A stretch of DNA of 64,000 nucleotides from Erythrobacter sp. (GTDB lineage: Bacteria; Pseudomonadota; Alphaproteobacteria; Sphingomonadales; Sphingomonadaceae). Shown here piece by piece: positions 24,779-34,106 of the stretch; position 1 is the first letter of the stretch, and each line of letters opens with the position of its first letter. A model generated the notes under the pieces. It was not told where the DNA came from, did no database searches, and worked only from the letters and a program-made list of their open reading frames with translations. The stretch lies in the NCBI RefSeq assembly GCF_035194505.1, contig NZ_CP136573.1, positions 2,529,001 through 2,593,000 on the forward strand, given 5' to 3'. The position numbers and the translations under genes were made by a program.

Positions 24779-25215
24779 GCGCCCGGTTCCCAGCCCGGCT
24801 CAGCCAGCCGGAAGCCGGCAAAGTCGAACCCCGGCACCACCACGCAGGAGACGAGGCTGTAGCCGTGCACCGGCTCGCCAAAGGGGCGCGCGGCCTGCCA
24901 TTCATGGGGTGCAACGAGGCCCTGCAATTGCTGCCCCGCGCCAATGTCAGCGCCAAGGATCACCGAGCGCGCCGGACCCGCATCATCGGCGGCAAGGCGG
25001 AGTTCGACCGGATCGCCCGCCTGCCACAACCACAGCTCGGCCGCATCGACCGTGTGCCAGTGCGAGGCTTCGCCGCTGCGCAGCAGGAAGATGATTGCGG
25101 TGCCCTGCGCGCGGCCATCCGGGCCTGCGTCCCCTCTCCACGTCTCGCGATACCACCCGCCTTCGGGATGGGCCGCAAGCCCCAATTGTTCGATCAATCC
25201 GCTCGCGCTATCCAT
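24775..25215 (-). CDS. Cupin-fold protein (DUF985/cupin_5)
   Basis: A 146-aa protein with the cupin_5 signature: HPEGGWYRETWRG at residues about 16-28, FLLRSGEASHWHTVDAAELW with the metal-binding histidines, and VAPHEWQAARP. It may act on small carbohydrates or be a regulator; not established. The start (25215) sets the family N-terminus; longer reading upstream is a shadow of the dipeptidase gene. Overlaps the DoxX start (ATGA). Confidence 0.85.
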   Translation of the reverse strand: MDSASGLIEQLGLAAHPEGGWYRETWRGDAGPDGRAQGTAIIFLLRSGEASHWHTVDAAELWLWQAGDPVELRLAADDAGPARSVILGADIGAGQQLQGLVAPHEWQAARPFGEPVHGYSLVSCVVVPGFDFAGFRLAEPGWEPGA

Positions 25216-25267
25216 GGCCCATTCCTTGCCCGTATCCTCGGGCGCTCTAGCTTCGGGAACAGCCACG

Positions 25268-26540
25268 ATGCAATCTTTCCTGCCCTCGCGCCTTGCCCTT
25301 GCCGTGGCCCTGATCGTCGCCGCGCCCCTGTCTGCGCAGAAGGTGAGCGAGGAGCAGGCCGCCGCCACCGCCGCTGCCGCGCTCGATGCCGCGCCGGTGT
25401 TCGACGGGCATAATGACGCTCCCGGCCAGCTGCGCTCGCGCCAGAATAACCAGATCAACGCCTTCGACTTTACCGACACGATGGACGAGCACGATCACGT
25501 GGGCGGCGATGACGGGGCGATGCACACCGATCTCGTCCGGCTGAAAAAGGGCAAGGTCGGCGCGCAATTCTGGTCGGTCTATGTGCCGCACAATGCCAAC
25601 GAGCCTGCCGCGATCCAGCAGACCATCGAGCAGATTGACGTCACCAAGCGCCTGATCGCGAAGAACCCCGAGACCATGCGCTATGCCCTGACGGCCGACG
25701 AGGTCGAAACCGCGATGCGCGAGGGCAAGATCGCGTCCTTGCTGGGGATGGAGGGCGGCTATTCGATCGGATCGAGCCTTGCCGTGCTGCGCCAGTTCCA
25801 CGCGATGGGCGCGCGTTACATGACGCTGACCCACAATTCGAACATCCCCTGGGCCGATGCGGCGACCGACGCGCCGCTGCATGGCGGGCTGACGGAGTTC
25901 GGCAAGGATGTGGTGCGCGAGATGAACCGGCTGGGGATGCTGGTCGATCTCTCCCATGTCAGCGAAGACACGATGATGGACGCGCTCGATGTGGCGCAGG
26001 CTCCGGTGATCTTCAGCCATTCGGGCGCGCGGGGCGTAACCCCGCATCCGCGCAACGTGCCCGATGCCGTGCTCGCGCGCCTGCCTCAGAACGGGGGCGT
26101 GGTGATGGTGGTCGCTCTGCCGCGCTTCATCAACGAGGATATCCGCCAGTGGGACGCGCGCCGTGCGGGCGAGCTGGCGCGGATGAGGGCCGTGCACCTC
26201 GGCAATCCCGCCGCCGCCACCAAGGCGATGGAGGCATGGCTCGCCGCGAACCCCGAGCCCAAGAGCACCATCACCGACGTTGCCGACCATATCGACCACA
26301 TCCGCAAGGTGGCAGGGGTCGAGCATATCGGGATCGGCGGCGATTATGACGGCATGCCGATCGGCCCGGTCGGGATGGAGGACGTCAGCGGCTATCCGGC
26401 GCTGTTCACCGAACTCGCCAAGCGCGGCTATTCGCAGGCCGAGCTGGAGATGATTGCCAGCCGCAACATCCTGCGCGTGATGCGCGCGGCCGAAGCCTAT
26501 GCCGCGAGCGTCGCGGACATGGCCCCGATCGAGACGCTGA

Positions 26541-26563
<23 letters not shown>
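25268..26563 (+). CDS. Membrane dipeptidase family M19, periplasmic
   Basis: Zinc dipeptidase of 431 aa with a signal peptide (cleaved near LSAQ, residue 24). Metal ligands: VFDGHND with His48 and Asp50, then EGGYS, GVTPHPRN and GGDYDG; DLSHVS is a strong family motif. Members cleave dipeptides including D-amino-acid and beta-lactam-like bonds; the physiological substrate is not known. The 3' end overlaps the convergent dapD by 23 bp. Confidence 0.92.
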
Positions 26564-27377
<814 letters not shown>

Positions 27378-27442
27378 GCGAGGTCTCCGGCGGTCAGAAA
27401 TACGCCTGCGCGCCTAGACGCGCCGAAGACACACGGCAAGCG

Positions 27443-28513
27443 TTACGCAGGCATTCCGGCGGCCAGCGCGAATTCATAAGCCCGCTCGGCCAGCGGGCGC
27501 ACACGGTCGCTCATGGCTTGCGCGTGGGTGCTGGAGGCGGTGCCGTCGATCACGCGCTTCTTGATGCCCTGCATGATCCCGGCGAGCCGGAACAGGTTAT
27601 AGGCGAAGTACCAGTCCATCGGCGGGACGGGGAAACCGGTCTTGGCGACATAGCGCGCCACCGCCTCTTCCTGAGAGGGGATGCCGAGGCTCGCGATATC
27701 CAGCCCCACCAGCCCGGCGCGGCCATCGGCCGGGTTGTGCCAGTTGAGCATCAGGTAACTGAAGTCGGCAATCGGATCGCCCAGTGTCGACAGCTCCCAG
27801 TCAAGCACCGCGATGATGCGGGCTTCCGTCTTGTGGAAGATTACATTGTCGAGCCGGTAGTCGCCATGCACCACGCTGGAGCCATGCTGCGGCGGGATGG
27901 TCTGCGGCAGCCATTCGATCAGCCGCTCCATTTCCGGCATCAGCTCGGTTTCGGAGAGCTTGTACTGCTTGGTCCAGCGGGTGATCTGGCGCGCGCAGTA
28001 ATCATTGGGCTTGCCGAATTCGCCCATGCCGATTTTCTCGGGCTCGCGCAGGTGCAGCTCGGCCATGGTGTCGATCAGCGCGTTGTAATGTTCGCGGCGC
28101 TCTTCGGGCGAGAGGCCGGGCAGCGCTCCGTTCCACAAGCTGCGGCCATCGGCCATGCTCATCACGAAGAACTTGGAGCCGATCACCTCCACATCCTCGC
28201 ACAGGCCATAGGTGCGCGGGACGGGGAAGCCGGTGGGGTAGAGCCCCGTCATCGCCGCATATTCGCGGTCCACCGCGTGGGCGCTGGGGAGCAGCTTGCC
28301 GAAAGGCTGGCGGCGCAGCACGTAGGAGGCGCCCGGCGTGTCGATCCGGTAGGTCGGGTTCGACTGGCCGCCCTTGAACTTGGTGTAGCTGATCGGGCCT
28401 TCGAAGCCTTCGACATTGGCTTCGAACCACGCGGTGAGGCTGGCAAGGTCGAGCGCGTCCTTCTCGGTCACTTCGACCGTGCCGACCATTTCCTTGTCGA
28501 AATCAATGTCCAT
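27443..28513 (-). CDS. APH-family kinase-like protein, ACAD10/11 N-terminal domain type
   Basis: A 356-aa aminoglycoside-phosphotransferase-fold protein. Kinase motifs: VVHGDYRLDNVIFH (catalytic loop) and AVLDWELSTLGDPIADF (metal-binding Asp). N-terminal SYTKFKGGQSNPTYRI is typical of the branch fused to acyl-CoA dehydrogenase in eukaryotic ACAD10/11 and found as LvaA in pseudomonads, which phosphorylates 4-hydroxyacyl-CoAs. Its start and the ADH stop share one base (TGATG), so translation is coupled. The ACAD at 29733 lies upstream in the same transcript. The substrate is inferred only. Confidence 0.85.
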   Translation of the reverse strand: MDIDFDKEMVGTVEVTEKDALDLASLTAWFEANVEGFEGPISYTKFKGGQSNPTYRIDTPGASYVLRRQPFGKLLPSAHAVDREYAAMTGLYPTGFPVPRTYGLCEDVEVIGSKFFVMSMADGRSLWNGALPGLSPEERREHYNALIDTMAELHLREPEKIGMGEFGKPNDYCARQITRWTKQYKLSETELMPEMERLIEWLPQTIPPQHGSSVVHGDYRLDNVIFHKTEARIIAVLDWELSTLGDPIADFSYLMLNWHNPADGRAGLVGLDIASLGIPSQEEAVARYVAKTGFPVPPMDWYFAYNLFRLAGIMQGIKKRVIDGTASSTHAQAMSDRVRPLAERAYEFALAAGMPA

Positions 28514-29601
28514 CAGTCGAACACCACGACGGTGCGGGCGGCATGGCCGGCGCGCATTGTGTTGAAGCCTTCGTTCACCTGATCGAGCGTGATCCGCTCG
28601 GCGATGATCGTGTCGAGATCGAGCAGCCCGCGCAGGTAGAAATCGACAAGGCGCGGCAGATCGACGGGGAAGTGGTTCATCCCCATCAAGGCGCCCATCA
28701 GCTTCTTCCCGCCGAGGAGATCAAAGGCCGACAGGCCGACCTTGCAGTCCAAGGGCATCATGCCGAGGATTACCGCCGTGCCCCCGCGCCGCAGCGATGC
28801 GACAGCGAGATCGGCCGAGGCCTGACGGCCCACCGCCTCGATCCCCCAGTCCACTCCGCCGCCCGAGATCGCGATGATCTGCTTGGCGGCGTCTTCGGCG
28901 AGCGCATCGACCGTGTGGGTCGCACCCAGCACTTCGGCGAGGGCGCGCTTTTCGGGGAGGGGATCGGCGGCGATGATCTTGCCCGCGCCGGCGATTTTCG
29001 CGGCGTTGATCGCGGCAAGGCCCACGCCGCCGCAACCGACCACCAGCACGGTTTCGCCCGGGGTCACCTTGCAGGCGTTGAAGATCGTGCCCGCCCCTGT
29101 CGTCACCGCGCAGCCGAGCAGCGCCGCACGATCGAAGGGCATGTCCTTGTCGATCGAAACGCAGGCGTGCTCGTGGATCAGCATCTGCTCCGACAGGGCG
29201 GAGAGGTTGAGCATCTGGTTGACCGGCGAACCATCGGCAAAGGCGATGCGCGAGGTCTCGCCCTTCTGGCGGCGCGTGTCCCCGCCAAGGCACAGGGCCA
29301 TGCGCCCCGTCACGCAGAACTCGCAATGGCCGCAGAAGGCCGAAAGGCAGGAGACCACGTGATCGCCCGGCTTCACGGTGCGCACTTCCGAGCCCACCGC
29401 GCGCACGATCCCCGCCGCCTCGTGCCCGGGAATGCAGGGCAGGGCGTGGGGATAATGCCCGTCGATGAAGTGCAGGTCCGAATGGCACAACCCGCAGGCC
29501 TTGGTGTCGATCAGGACTTCATGCGGACCGGGCGCGGCATAGGTGACCTCTGCAATGCGCAGGCCCTGGCCGGGTTGTTCAAGGATGGCGGCTTTTGCCA
29601 T
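28513..29601 (-). CDS. Zinc-dependent alcohol dehydrogenase
   Basis: NAD(P)-dependent medium-chain dehydrogenase, 362 aa. Catalytic zinc region: CGLCHSDLHFIDG and PCIPGHEAAG. Structural zinc: CGHCEFCVTGRMALC (four Cys). The nucleotide site is VLVVGCGGVGLAAINAAK. It is closest in pattern to class III-like/Rxyl_3153-type enzymes. It lies between the ACAD and the kinase-like gene, overlapping the latter by one base, so it probably oxidises a hydroxy-acyl or alcohol intermediate of the same pathway. Start at 29601; the upstream codons come from a palindromic repeat. Confidence 0.9.
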   Translation of the reverse strand: MAKAAILEQPGQGLRIAEVTYAAPGPHEVLIDTKACGLCHSDLHFIDGHYPHALPCIPGHEAAGIVRAVGSEVRTVKPGDHVVSCLSAFCGHCEFCVTGRMALCLGGDTRRQKGETSRIAFADGSPVNQMLNLSALSEQMLIHEHACVSIDKDMPFDRAALLGCAVTTGAGTIFNACKVTPGETVLVVGCGGVGLAAINAAKIAGAGKIIAADPLPEKRALAEVLGATHTVDALAEDAAKQIIAISGGGVDWGIEAVGRQASADLAVASLRRGGTAVILGMMPLDCKVGLSAFDLLGGKKLMGALMGMNHFPVDLPRLVDFYLRGLLDLDTIIAERITLDQVNEGFNTMRAGHAARTVVVFD

Positions 29602-29673
29602 GAGCAAGTCTTTCCGTTCGGTTCGAGCCCGCCGCGCGTCGTTCCGATGGGCGGGCTCGAAAGACAATCGAGA

Positions 29674-29717
29674 ACCGTTCGTGCGAGCGTGTCTCGACTG
29701 CGCTCGACACGAACGGT
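29674..29717. repeat. Palindromic repeat, tcgagcgcagtcgaga family, copy 2
   Basis: ccgttcgtgcgagcg (29675-29689) pairs with cgctcgacacgaacgg (29701-29716). The words ccgttcgtg and tctcgactgcgctcga are shared with the copy at 5322-5385. It lies between the acyl-CoA dehydrogenase and alcohol dehydrogenase genes inside one transcript. Confidence 0.8.
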
Positions 29718-29732
29718 GCTGCGGAGTTTGGC

Positions 29733-31070
29733 TTAACGCGCCACGCCCATGTCGCCCGAGCTGAAGCTCTGGGTGTCATTGACCGCCCGGCCGTGATTGC
29801 CGCGCAGGGCGTTCGCCGTCGGCCCGGGGACGGGGGCGTGCTTGGCGAACTCCATGTGCGCGATCGAGCGGGCGTGGACTTCGTCCGGCCCGTCGGCCAG
29901 GCGCAGGGTGCGCTGGTGGGCATAGGCCGAAGCAAGGCCGTAGTCTTCCGACACGCCGCCGCCGCCATGGGCCTGGATCGCATCGTCGATGATCTTCAGC
30001 GCCATGTTGGGGGCCTGCACCTTGATCATCGCGATTTCCTGCTTGGCCGACTTGTTGCCGACCTTGTCCATCATGTCGGCCGCCTTGAGGCAGAGCAGGC
30101 GGGTCATGTCGATGTCGATGCGGGCGCGCGCCACGCGCTCTTCCCACACCGAGTGCTTGTAGACCGGCTTGCCGAACGCCTCGCGCTCCTGCAGGCGGCG
30201 GCACATCTTGGCGAGCGCCTCTTCGGCGACCCCGATGGTGCGCATGCAGTGGTGGATGCGGCCCGGCCCGAGGCGGCCTTGCGCGATCTCGAAGCCGCGC
30301 CCTTCGCCCAGCAGGATGTTCGATGCCGGGACGCGCACGTCCTTCATCTCGACTTCCATGTGGCCGTGGGGCGCATCGTCATAGCCGAACACCGGCAGGT
30401 GGCGCAGGATGGTGACGCCGGGGGTGTCGATCGGCATCAGGATCTGCGATTGCTGCGCATGGCGCTGGGCGTCGGGATTGGTCTTGCCCATCACGATCGC
30501 GATCTTGCAGCGCGGATCGCCGAGGCCCGAAGACCACCACTTGCGCCCGTTGATCACGTAATGGTCGCCGTCGCGCTCGATGCGGGTTTCGATGTTCGTC
30601 GCGTCGGAGGAAGCGGTGTAGGGCTCGGTCATGAGGAAGGCGGAGCGGATCTCGCCGTTCATCAGCGGACGCAGCCACTGTTCCTTCTGCTCGCGCGTGC
30701 CGTAGCGGTGGAACACTTCCATGTTGCCGGTATCGGGCGCGGAGCAGTTGAACACTTCCGAAGCCCAGCCAAGCCGGCCCATTTCCTCGGCGCACAGCGC
30801 ATATTCGAGGTTGGTGAGGCCCGGGCCGTCGAATTCGAAGGTCTCGTCGACATGGTGGTGGCTGTCGTTGCGGGGGGGCATGAAGAGGTTCCAGATGCCG
30901 GCTTCCTTGGCCAGCTTCTTCTTGTCCTCGATGATCTGGATCACCTTCCAGCGATCACCGGCCGCGTCCTGCGCCTTGTAGACATCCATGTTGGGGCGCA
31001 CGTGCTGCTCGATGAAATCGCGCACGCGATCGCGCCAATAGGCCTGACGTTCGGTGGGTTCGAAATCCAT
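29733..31070 (-). CDS. Acyl-CoA dehydrogenase, ACAD10/11-like
   Basis: FAD-dependent acyl-CoA dehydrogenase of 445 aa, longer than the classic 380-390. N-terminus MDFEPTERQAYWRDRV; flavin region EPYTASSDATNIETRIER then INGRKWWSSGLGDP; C-terminal AIQAHGGGGVSEDYGLASAY and the TLRLADGPDEVHARSIA segment, which is seen in the ACAD10/11-like branch in place of the usual EGT motif. The gene heads a transcript with the alcohol dehydrogenase and the APH-like kinase. The ATG at 31070 begins the typical N-terminus. Confidence 0.9.
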   Translation of the reverse strand: MDFEPTERQAYWRDRVRDFIEQHVRPNMDVYKAQDAAGDRWKVIQIIEDKKKLAKEAGIWNLFMPPRNDSHHHVDETFEFDGPGLTNLEYALCAEEMGRLGWASEVFNCSAPDTGNMEVFHRYGTREQKEQWLRPLMNGEIRSAFLMTEPYTASSDATNIETRIERDGDHYVINGRKWWSSGLGDPRCKIAIVMGKTNPDAQRHAQQSQILMPIDTPGVTILRHLPVFGYDDAPHGHMEVEMKDVRVPASNILLGEGRGFEIAQGRLGPGRIHHCMRTIGVAEEALAKMCRRLQEREAFGKPVYKHSVWEERVARARIDIDMTRLLCLKAADMMDKVGNKSAKQEIAMIKVQAPNMALKIIDDAIQAHGGGGVSEDYGLASAYAHQRTLRLADGPDEVHARSIAHMEFAKHAPVPGPTANALRGNHGRAVNDTQSFSSGDMGVAR

Positions 31071-31152
31071 GCGGGGGTTCCTCTCGTCCTCAATTGCAAT
31101 CGAATCTGGGGTTACCGTGGCAGAGCCTCGGGGCTGCGCCAAGCTCTCATTT

Positions 31153-32580
31153 TCAGGGCGGCGGGGTGTCCTGCCGCAGCCTTGCCACGCGCTCGGCATG
31201 GTCGTCCTCGCCCAGCGGAAAGCGCAGGAACACCGTCACCGCGCAGGCCACGAACAGCGCGGTCAGGATGGTGAAGAACAGCATCAGCCGCTCGATCACC
31301 GCCGGATCGACCTGCCCGGGCACGGCATTGTCGGGAAAGCCCACCGCGCTGATCAGCGTGCCGGCCGCGAAGGTGCCGATGCCGGTGACGCATTTCTGCA
31401 TGAACAGGTTGCCCGCGAAGAACAGCCCTTCCTCGCGGTGGCCGGTTTTCATCTCCGAATCCTCGACCACATCGGCCAGCATCGATCCGGTCAGCATCAT
31501 CGGGCACACGCTGAAGCCGATCGCCAGCGTCATCAGCAGCAGGAACAGCGGGATCGTCAGCGGATCGCCATTGGCCGGGAACAGGCCGGCAAGGCGCAGG
31601 ACGTAAGGCAGCAGTCCGAACACCACCGCGACCAGCGCCAGCGCTGCTGCGGCGCGCTTCTTGCCCATGCGGCGCGAGGCAATCGGCGTGATGACAAAGG
31701 CCATCACCACGCCCGCCAGCAAGGTTACCGGCCACAGCGACAGGGCCCAGCCGGGAAACTCCCAGACATAGGTCTGCATATAGGTGCTGGTGGCAAAGTT
31801 CAGGCCCTGGTTGGCATAGGCAAACACGCCCGCCCCCATCAGCGTGAGGAAGGCCGGATTGCGCAAGGTGCGGCGCATCGCGCGCAGTTCCTCGCCCAGC
31901 GGCAGGCGCGGGGGGAGCTTGGCGGGCGGCTTGGCGAGAGCGCGGTGCGTGCCCAGCGCGACCGTGAGGATCGCCAGCACCATCAGGATCACGCCCGACC
32001 ACGCATAGGCCTGATACCCCCCGCGCCGCAGCAGGCCCGCAGGTTGTTCGGGCGTCGGCGCAAGGAACACCGCATAGGCCAGCCACAGCAGGAACAGCCC
32101 GCCCATCCAGCCGAACAGGAAGCGGTAGCGGATCACATCGGTGCGCTCGTGATAGTCCTGCGTGATCTCGGGCAGCATCGCCAGCGAGGGCACTTCATTG
32201 AGCGCAATCGCGGTGCGCACCAGAATGGCCGAACAGGTGAGATAGACCAGCATCCCGGTCTGGCCCCAATCGGGCGGGTTCCACAGCATGAACCACGACA
32301 GGCCGACCGGCAGCAGCGAGGCATAGAGCCACGGGTGGCGCCGCCCCCAGCGGGTGTTGGTGCGATCGGAAAGGTGGCCGATCACCGGATCGACAAAGGC
32401 ATCGATGATCAGCGCCAGCATCACCGCCAGCCCCACCAGATCGGCGGGCAGGCCCATCACCTGATTGTAGAAGATCAGCAGGAAGACCGCGAAACCATTG
32501 TCCTTGATGCCATAGGCGATCGAGCCGACCCCGTAGGCAAGCTTGAGCCGATAGGGCACCTTCGCGGCAGCCACGCTCAC
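31153..32580 (-). CDS. GPH-family MFS transporter (sugar or acyl/steroid-like substrate)
   Basis: Major-facilitator protein of the glycoside-pentoside-hexuronide:cation symporter family, about 475 aa, with twelve hydrophobic helices. Signature DRTNTRWGRRHPW follows helix 2, and GYQAYAWSGVILM is mid-protein. The start is uncertain: no ATG is in frame close to helix 1, and GTG at 32580 (then SVAAAKVPYRLKLAYG) is preferred. Position next to acyl-CoA dehydrogenases suggests uptake of the compound being degraded rather than a sugar; this is inference. Confidence 0.75.
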   Translation of the reverse strand: MSVAAAKVPYRLKLAYGVGSIAYGIKDNGFAVFLLIFYNQVMGLPADLVGLAVMLALIIDAFVDPVIGHLSDRTNTRWGRRHPWLYASLLPVGLSWFMLWNPPDWGQTGMLVYLTCSAILVRTAIALNEVPSLAMLPEITQDYHERTDVIRYRFLFGWMGGLFLLWLAYAVFLAPTPEQPAGLLRRGGYQAYAWSGVILMVLAILTVALGTHRALAKPPAKLPPRLPLGEELRAMRRTLRNPAFLTLMGAGVFAYANQGLNFATSTYMQTYVWEFPGWALSLWPVTLLAGVVMAFVITPIASRRMGKKRAAAALALVAVVFGLLPYVLRLAGLFPANGDPLTIPLFLLLMTLAIGFSVCPMMLTGSMLADVVEDSEMKTGHREEGLFFAGNLFMQKCVTGIGTFAAGTLISAVGFPDNAVPGQVDPAVIERLMLFFTILTALFVACAVTVFLRFPLGEDDHAERVARLRQDTPPP

Positions 32581-32693
32581 CCGCGCGGCCCCCGTGCGCT
32601 TACGATCCCGGACAAATGTCTCTCTCCCATTTTCAGTTGCGAACCTAGACCGATTGGCCCCCGCGTCAATCGCCCCGTCACCGCCCCTGCGCC

Positions 32694-32766
32694 TGACGCT
32701 ACGGCATCCTTCCAAGCGCGAAGGACGCTTGCAGCGTCACGCGAAATGCTCCTAACGTAAGCGTCA
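32694..32766. promoter_or_regulatory. Three TGACGCT half-sites in the divergent promoter region
   Basis: tgacgct at 32694-32700, and its complement agcgtca at 32733-32739 and 32760-32766. A tccttc-N7-gaagga dyad lies between (32708-32726). All lie between the GPH transporter and the rightward ACAD genes. They are a candidate operator for a regulator of the catabolic island; no regulator gene is adjacent. Confidence 0.4.
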
Positions 32767-32794
32767 AGTGAGAGACGAGAGAGGAGAGTCGGTT

Positions 32795-33988
32795 ATGGCC
32801 GATCTTGCACAATTCCGTGACGAAACCCGCGCGTGGCTCGAAGCCAACTGTCCGCCCGAAATGCGCGAACCTGTGCGTGACGAGAGCGACATCTACTGGG
32901 GTGGCCGCCGCGCCACCTTCAAGAATGATGCACAGAAGGCGTGGCTCGAAGCCTGCGTCGCCAAGGGCTACACCGTGCCGGCATGGCCCAAGGAATATGG
33001 CGGCGCGGGGCTTTCCCCGGCCGAGGCCAAGGTGCTGCGCGAGGAAATGGGCCGCATCGGCGCGCGCCCGCCGCTTTCATCCTTCGGCATCTGGATGCTC
33101 GGCCCGGCGCTGCTGCACTTCGGCACCGAGGGGCAGAAGCAGCGCTTCCTCAATGAAATCGCACGCGGCGAAATCCGCTGGTGTCAGGGCTATTCGGAAC
33201 CGGGTTCGGGCTCCGACCTCGTGTCCTTGCAGACCTATGGCGAGGACAAGGGCGATTCCTGGGTGGTGAACGGCCAGAAGATCTGGACCTCCTATGCCGA
33301 TCAGGCCGACTGGATCTTCTGCCTTGTCCGCACCGACAAGGAGGACAAGTATCAGGGCATCACCTTCATGCTCTACGACATGGCGTCCGAAGGCGTGACG
33401 ACCAAGCCGATCAAGCTGATCAGCGGTTCCTCGCCCTTCTGCGAGACCTTCTTCGACAATGTCGCCGTGCCCAAGTCCTATGGCGAGGACATTCCCGCCT
33501 ATGTCGGCACGATCAATCGCGGCTGGGACGTCGCCAAATATCTGCTCGGCCACGAGCGCGAGATGATCTCGGGCGCCGATAATGGCGAGCGTGCTGCGGC
33601 CATCGGCGCGATGATGAAGCGCCATGCGGCCAAGCTTGGCGATGATCTCGATCCGGTGCTGCGCGCGGAACTGGCGATGTTCGACGTGGATTCGCTCGCC
33701 TACACCGCGATGGGCGAGAAGTTCCTCGACGAGATCAAGGTCGGCAAGGCGCACCCCGCCCAGCCGAACATGATGAAATATGCCGGCACCGAACTGAACA
33801 AGCGCCGCCACGAGCTGATGATGGCGGTCGGCGGTTCGCGCAGCCTTGAGTGGGAGAGCGAGGCGACCGAGGGCGGCAAGCCGTCCAAGAACTGGCTGCG
33901 CACCAAGGCGAACTCGATCGAAGGCGGCACCTCGGAAGTCATGCTCAACGTGATTTCCAAGCGCATCCTCGATCTGCCGGGGGCTTGA
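32795..33988 (+). CDS. Acyl-CoA dehydrogenase, catalytic-type subunit
   Basis: ACAD of 397 aa with full family features: YSEPGSGSDLVSLQTYGE (flavin/substrate region), VVNGQKIWTSYADQADW, and the C-terminal SIEGGTSEV where Glu376 aligns with the catalytic base of the EGT motif. The RBS GAGAGGAGAG precedes the ATG by 10 bases. The next gene is a second ACAD lacking this Glu; adjacent ACAD pairs of this kind form heterotetramers in steroid and bile-acid side-chain degradation. A large palindrome separates the two genes. Confidence 0.9.
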   Translation: MADLAQFRDETRAWLEANCPPEMREPVRDESDIYWGGRRATFKNDAQKAWLEACVAKGYTVPAWPKEYGGAGLSPAEAKVLREEMGRIGARPPLSSFGIWMLGPALLHFGTEGQKQRFLNEIARGEIRWCQGYSEPGSGSDLVSLQTYGEDKGDSWVVNGQKIWTSYADQADWIFCLVRTDKEDKYQGITFMLYDMASEGVTTKPIKLISGSSPFCETFFDNVAVPKSYGEDIPAYVGTINRGWDVAKYLLGHEREMISGADNGERAAAIGAMMKRHAAKLGDDLDPVLRAELAMFDVDSLAYTAMGEKFLDEIKVGKAHPAQPNMMKYAGTELNKRRHELMMAVGGSRSLEWESEATEGGKPSKNWLRTKANSIEGGTSEVMLNVISKRILDLPGA

Positions 33989-34004
33989 TTTAGTAACACG
34001 TGCC

Positions 34005-34079
34005 TCCCCGGGCTTGACCCGGGGCCCCGCTTCTTTTGGCGGGGAAGAAGGCAGCGGGATCCCGGGTCAAGCCCGGGAA
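34005..34079. repeat. Palindromic repeat with 17-bp arms (cccgggcttgacccggg)
   Basis: Arms at 34007-34023 and 34061-34077 are perfect complements, with a ccccgc-N10-gcgggg inner hairpin. It lies between the two ACAD genes, within their common transcript, 28 bases before the second gene's ATG. Confidence 0.85.
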
Positions 34080-34106
34080 GACGAAGAGTTTGGAGAGGGA
34101 AAACCA

